Shown here: one piece after another, positions 61,090 to 64,000 of the stretch
Position numbering within the stretch: position 1 is the stretch's first letter
Layout: every line of letters starts with the position of its first letter
Origin: Willaertia magna
Taxonomy: Eukaryota > Heterolobosea > Eutetramitea > Acrasida > Naegleriidae
Assembly (NCBI GenBank): GCA_902984215.1
Contig: CADWAF010000257.1
Location: 32,014 to 96,013 of the forward strand
DNA: 64,000 bases
Direction of reading: 5' to 3'
Program-made: the position numbers and the translations under genes
The notes under the pieces: generated by a model
Seen by the model: the letters and a program-made list of their open reading frames with translations, nothing else
Told to the model about the DNA's origin: nothing
Database searches by the model: none

Positions 61090-62199
61090 ATGATTGAAAA
61101 CTATAATGCGAAGACTTTGTCTAGGCTGAGGATTTTGCAACAACACCTCACCCCTTTGAATGAATACACTTCCGATAAACATCATCATTCTTCTATACAT
61201 CATCAAAAAACAAGTGCCATTTCTTCTCCCACTATTCACTTCTCAAATAATACACTTTCTATTAAATATAATCCATTACTTCTTATTCAATCTATTTCTT
61301 TCTTACTTCAAACATTTCAACCAAAACAATCTGTATTTTTAAAAAAATATTTCTTTAAAAGTTTATTTAATAAATCATTCCATCAACTTTCTAAATCTAC
61401 GACCTTAAAACAAATTTTAAAAACCTTTAATTTATTTAATAGAAAATCATTAATTCCAATCAATAATAATAAACATGTACATTTTTTTAACATGATTGAA
61501 ATTTTAATTGGTATTTCAATTATTGTTACTTTTTCAGGATTAACTGGAGCAGTATTAGCCCAAGTTTATGAAGAAAGTAGAGTTAGTAATGCATTATTAG
61601 ATTTAGCTAAATTACAAGAAGGATTAGTACTTTATTATACAAGACATGGTAAATATCCATTAGCTTTAGAAGATTTACTTCAAGGTGGTGAATTAAATAA
61701 AGTACCTAAAGATCCATGGGGAACAGATTATGTTTATGTTCCTCATTTAGATTGGAATAGATTAAATAGAATATTAACAACAACAAGTAGTAGTACTACT
61801 TTATCTTCAGGTTCAATAGCCTCTTCATCACAACAATTAGCTTATTATGTAGAAGTATTGAAACGTATGGAAAATGTTTTATTAACATTACCTACAGGTA
61901 TTTCTCCAATGTCAATCCTAGCAATTGCTAATGAACAACCATTTTGTATTTGTGTTGGTACTAAAATACCTAGATTCCCAAGTAAAATAGATATTGACGT
62001 ATCAAGAGAGAGAATACGTTATGTTGCTAATTTAATGAAAATGGCTGTAGAAAGAAGTAGTTATGCTACGGGAGGTAACAACAACAATGCACAACAGCAA
62101 CAAGGAGGTTCTTCTCTAATGAATCAATTCGGTGAATTACATAATAGAATGAAAAGTATAGTTAACATTGCTAAGAACAGTGGAACTACTGCAGAATAA
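61090..62199 (+). CDS. GspG: GspG, type II secretion pseudopilin (mitochondrial T2SS)
   Basis: This is a 369-residue intronless protein starting at the A-run ATG 61090. A 130-residue N-terminal extension, rich in Ser, Asn, His and basic residues, acts as presequence. Then FFNMIEILIGISIIVTFSGLTGAV follows, a pilin-like hydrophobic segment with the conserved E at about residue 137 (position +5 of the mature pilin). The globular part has LLDLAKLQEGLVLYYTRHGKYPLALEDLLQGGELNKVPKDPWGTDYVYVP, the GspG helix and the DPWG calcium loop. GspG is the major pseudopilin of bacterial T2SS. Nuclear genes for it occur with mitochondrial targeting in heteroloboseans, jakobids and malawimonads. No prepilin peptidase glycine precedes the site (FF). 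Confidence 0.9.
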   Translation: MIENYNAKTLSRLRILQQHLTPLNEYTSDKHHHSSIHHQKTSAISSPTIHFSNNTLSIKYNPLLLIQSISFLLQTFQPKQSVFLKKYFFKSLFNKSFHQLSKSTTLKQILKTFNLFNRKSLIPINNNKHVHFFNMIEILIGISIIVTFSGLTGAVLAQVYEESRVSNALLDLAKLQEGLVLYYTRHGKYPLALEDLLQGGELNKVPKDPWGTDYVYVPHLDWNRLNRILTTTSSSTTLSSGSIASSSQQLAYYVEVLKRMENVLLTLPTGISPMSILAIANEQPFCICVGTKIPRFPSKIDIDVSRERIRYVANLMKMAVERSSYATGGNNNNAQQQQGGSSLMNQFGELHNRMKSIVNIAKNSGTTAE

Positions 62200-63109
62200 A
62201 AACAATAATTATTTTAAACTCTCCGCACAAATGCATCTATTTTATTAATGAATAGAAATTTAAATACATTCATTAAGTAAACACTAGGAGTTAATTGATA
62301 CAAGGCTAGGAAGAAGGTTGGGAAGGGATTAATAGAATATTTAGATAATGAAGATGAATGGAATGAAAGAATATGGATTAGTGATGTTAATAACATCATT
62401 TTAGTGTTTGAAAATATTTGACCAAAAATTACGTTGTTGTGGAAGAGTGGTTGGGATAGGAACAGTTGAATTCAATGTAGAATGATGTGGGTGATAATAA
62501 TGAGTTTTACCATTAGTGTTTTGAGAATGAACGTCTTTAGTCAAACCAATATTAATGTACATTACTCTTGTCCCACAATTAATTCTAGTTATTGGGCTTT
62601 ACTTGTTGTGATATTTGTTTATTCAACGAAGAAAATTATTTTGTTTTTAAAACATCATTTCAGTGGTAAAAGTAACAGAAAAAGCGAACCCGCCCTTTGG
62701 AAGTTTTTAAATTCTCGCTTTTTTAATTTCCGTTACAATGAAAAATGCCAAATTGTAAAGTTCGTTCCAACCAAAACAGACTTTTATTTTTATATTTATA
62801 CAATGGATTTTTATACTTACAGTTCTCCAAAGCAACTCATAGCAAAACAACAATTGAGTTTTCGCTGCCACCTGCATTTGGATGTTTTAGCGCACTAGAG
62901 TGTGACCCAAGAAAAAAGGTGTCTAATGAAGATAATATAAAAGGAGAGAAAAAAATTGTAGTGCCCTTGGGCGATAACCATATATATTGATTAGTAAATA
63001 CATAAGATACCCAAAAGCCCAGCATAACCTCAAAAACACACCTTACACAAAACTACAAATAATAATAACAAATAAAAGAATTAGAAAAACATTTATTGCA
63101 AAACAGTAA
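62200..63109. other. Sparse intergenic region with one doubtful ORF
   Basis: About 910 bp between GspG and the next gene. It includes the doubtful ORF 62745-62990 and no other convincing feature; a G/C-richer patch at about 62680-62700 was noted. Possible ORF starts without recognisable codon bias are ignored. Confidence 0.35.
62745..62990 (+). CDS. Doubtful 81-residue ORF
   Basis: ATG to TGA encodes a protein with a mixed composition (FSKATHSKTTIEFSLPPAFG, LECDPRKKV). It looks more protein-like than random A/T-rich sequence, but no domain is recognised. A CTTACAG at 62820 could also be an intron acceptor of an unseen upstream exon. It overlaps a minus-strand ORF of similar quality, so it may be spurious. 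Confidence 0.2.
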   Translation: MPNCKVRSNQNRLLFLYLYNGFLYLQFSKATHSKTTIEFSLPPAFGCFSALECDPRKKVSNEDNIKGEKKIVVPLGDNHIY

Positions 63110-64000
63110 TTAAACAGTATCACTGAAACACCCAAAAGCCTGAGAATTCTTATTTATTGAAGTAATACTTTCTCTACTTTTAACTGCAATACGTGATTGT
63201 TTAGATTGAGGGTTATAAAACGATTTCAATTTTAACTGAATATTCTTATTACAATCATGATCATCTATAATTATTGAATTATTAAAATTTTCCAAATTAC
63301 TTAACAAAATTAAATCATCATTAAATTTAACGTATGGTTCAGTAATAAATTTATATAAAACAGACCTTTTATAATTTTTTTTTAAAGTAATATCTTTCGT
63401 AATGTTGTGATTGCATATATCTAAGTTTGTAATATTAAAATAAATAGAAGAATATAAAATTCTTAATTTAATTAATAGACATTGTAATATTTTTAAATTT
63501 GTTAAAGTTGGAAAATAAATTTTTAAATAATTTCTACAAATTCCTCCATTTTTAGATGTTTTTTCTAATAATTCTTCATCATCTATATGTGCAGCTTCGA
63601 AATTTTGATTTTCAAATATTTTAATATTTAAATAAATTTTTAAAATACTTATCATATGATTATTAAATAAATGTAAATACCAACATTTATTGGTGTTTAT
63701 AAAATATTTTTTAATATATAAACCCGAAAAATTATTAATTAAATATTCTATATTTTCAATTTCATCATTTGTAAACGGCTTTGTTGTATTTAAAATATTA
63801 ATTATTTCTATAAATTTTATAAATAATATATAATCCTCTTTTGGTATTGCATTTTTAAATATATGTATATTATTAAAAAAGTTATCGCATTGTTTTCCAG
63901 TAACATATATTTTAATTTTATCATTATTAGCTAACTCTTTATTTATTTTAAAATAATTAAATGTAGGTATAGTTTTAATTAATTTAATAATTTCTTCTTC
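63110..64000 (-). CDS. Partial gene entering from the right edge, function unknown
   Basis: The stop is at 63110 and the minus-strand frame is open to the window end, so the start lies beyond 64000; at least 296 residues are visible. A central phrase (NKCWYLHLFNNHMISILKIYLN...NQNFEAAHIDDEELLEKTSKNGG) recalls a conserved helix-His pattern in some eukaryotic and giant-virus proteins of unknown function, but the match is by eye. The C-terminus is Asn/Ser/Lys-rich. Composition is strongly Asn/Ile/Lys-biased. No intron is evident. Confidence 0.5.
   Translation of the reverse strand, partial: EEEIIKLIKTIPTFNYFKINKELANNDKIKIYVTGKQCDNFFNNIHIFKNAIPKEDYILFIKFIEIINILNTTKPFTNDEIENIEYLINNFSGLYIKKYFINTNKCWYLHLFNNHMISILKIYLNIKIFENQNFEAAHIDDEELLEKTSKNGGICRNYLKIYFPTLTNLKILQCLLIKLRILYSSIYFNITNLDICNHNITKDITLKKNYKRSVLYKFITEPYVKFNDDLILLSNLENFNNSIIIDDHDCNKNIQLKLKSFYNPQSKQSRIAVKSRESITSINKNSQAFGCFSDTV

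Noticed and set aside
1..64000. Dictyostelid origin, suggested by the Steely-type synthase and Asn/Gln runs
   Set aside because: TGA and TAG stops are used, homopolymers are moderate, introns are very short, and GspG is a heterolobosean/jakobid-type marker.
1..64000. CRISPR arrays, insertion sequences or prophage
   Set aside because: No direct repeat-spacer pattern, transposase or phage module is seen; the window is eukaryotic nuclear DNA.

Overview
The window looks like nuclear DNA of a heterolobosean protist, a Naegleria relative. Genes are compact and AT-rich, densely packed on both strands, and many open with an A-run directly before ATG. I mapped 21 introns of only 37-63 nt with GT..AG ends. 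TAA, TGA and TAG are all used as stops, which argues against a dictyostelid. The strongest lineage marker is a nuclear type II secretion pseudopilin (GspG) at 61.1-62.2 kb, a protein known from the mitochondrial secretion system of heteroloboseans, jakobids and malawimonads. Species cannot be fixed from the sequence alone.

Layout. 0-7.7 kb: a kinase fused to a right-handed beta-helix, a PPR protein, a mitochondrial-type Thg1-like reverse polymerase starting 18 bp from the PPR gene in the opposite direction, a lysine-rich protein, an F-box/Ras-like GTPase and a HIT hydrolase. 7.8-15.6 kb: one intronless 2626-residue synthase in which a complete reducing type I fatty-acid/polyketide module (KS-AT-DH-ER-KR-ACP) is joined to a C-terminal type III (chalcone-synthase-like) enzyme, the Steely architecture of Dictyostelium. 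16-28 kb: TANGO2, a CoA-transferase, a zinc-ribbon protein, LSM14/SCD6, DJ-1, a small secreted antistasin-like protein, TRAPPC5, a dynamin-like GTPase, an RCC1 protein and an RMP1-like protein. 28.1-30.6 kb: an almost pure A/T island without genes, followed at 30.6-31.4 kb by relics of the beta-helix kinase and of a threonyl-tRNA synthetase.

31.5-45.9 kb: TPR protein, KIN17, RGS-START, CHMP1, small membrane protein, uS17, RBBP9-like hydrolase, ankyrin protein, 2OG dioxygenase, a candidate box C/D snoRNA, uS4, TSEN54, SPRING and an unrecognised protein. 46.1-53.8 kb: a cyclic-nucleotide-gated channel fused to a degenerate OTU domain, a disordered acidic protein, an EF-hand protein and a MORN-VPS9 (alsin-like) Rab GEF. 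53.8-55.9 kb: a second A/T island. 55.9-64 kb: sterol methyltransferase, TAM41, a disordered protein, a PX-SH3-SH3 adaptor, tRNA-Leu(CAG), GspG and an unrecognised partial gene.

Many genes are informational or housekeeping and there is no obvious operon-like cluster. Themes are mitochondria (Thg1-like protein, PPR, TAM41, GspG, probably the CoA-transferase, TANGO2 and DJ-1), RNA biology (TSEN54, LSM14, KIN17, RMP1-like, snoRNA) and membrane traffic or signalling (TRAPPC5, CHMP1, alsin-like, RGS-START, CNG channel, PX-SH3). Four E2F-like sites lie upstream of four genes, three of them consecutive. The most unusual items are the Steely-like synthase, the channel-pseudo-OTU fusion and the GspG gene. 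Exon borders were placed by eye and could be off by a base or two. Family names rest on recognised motifs, not on a database search.
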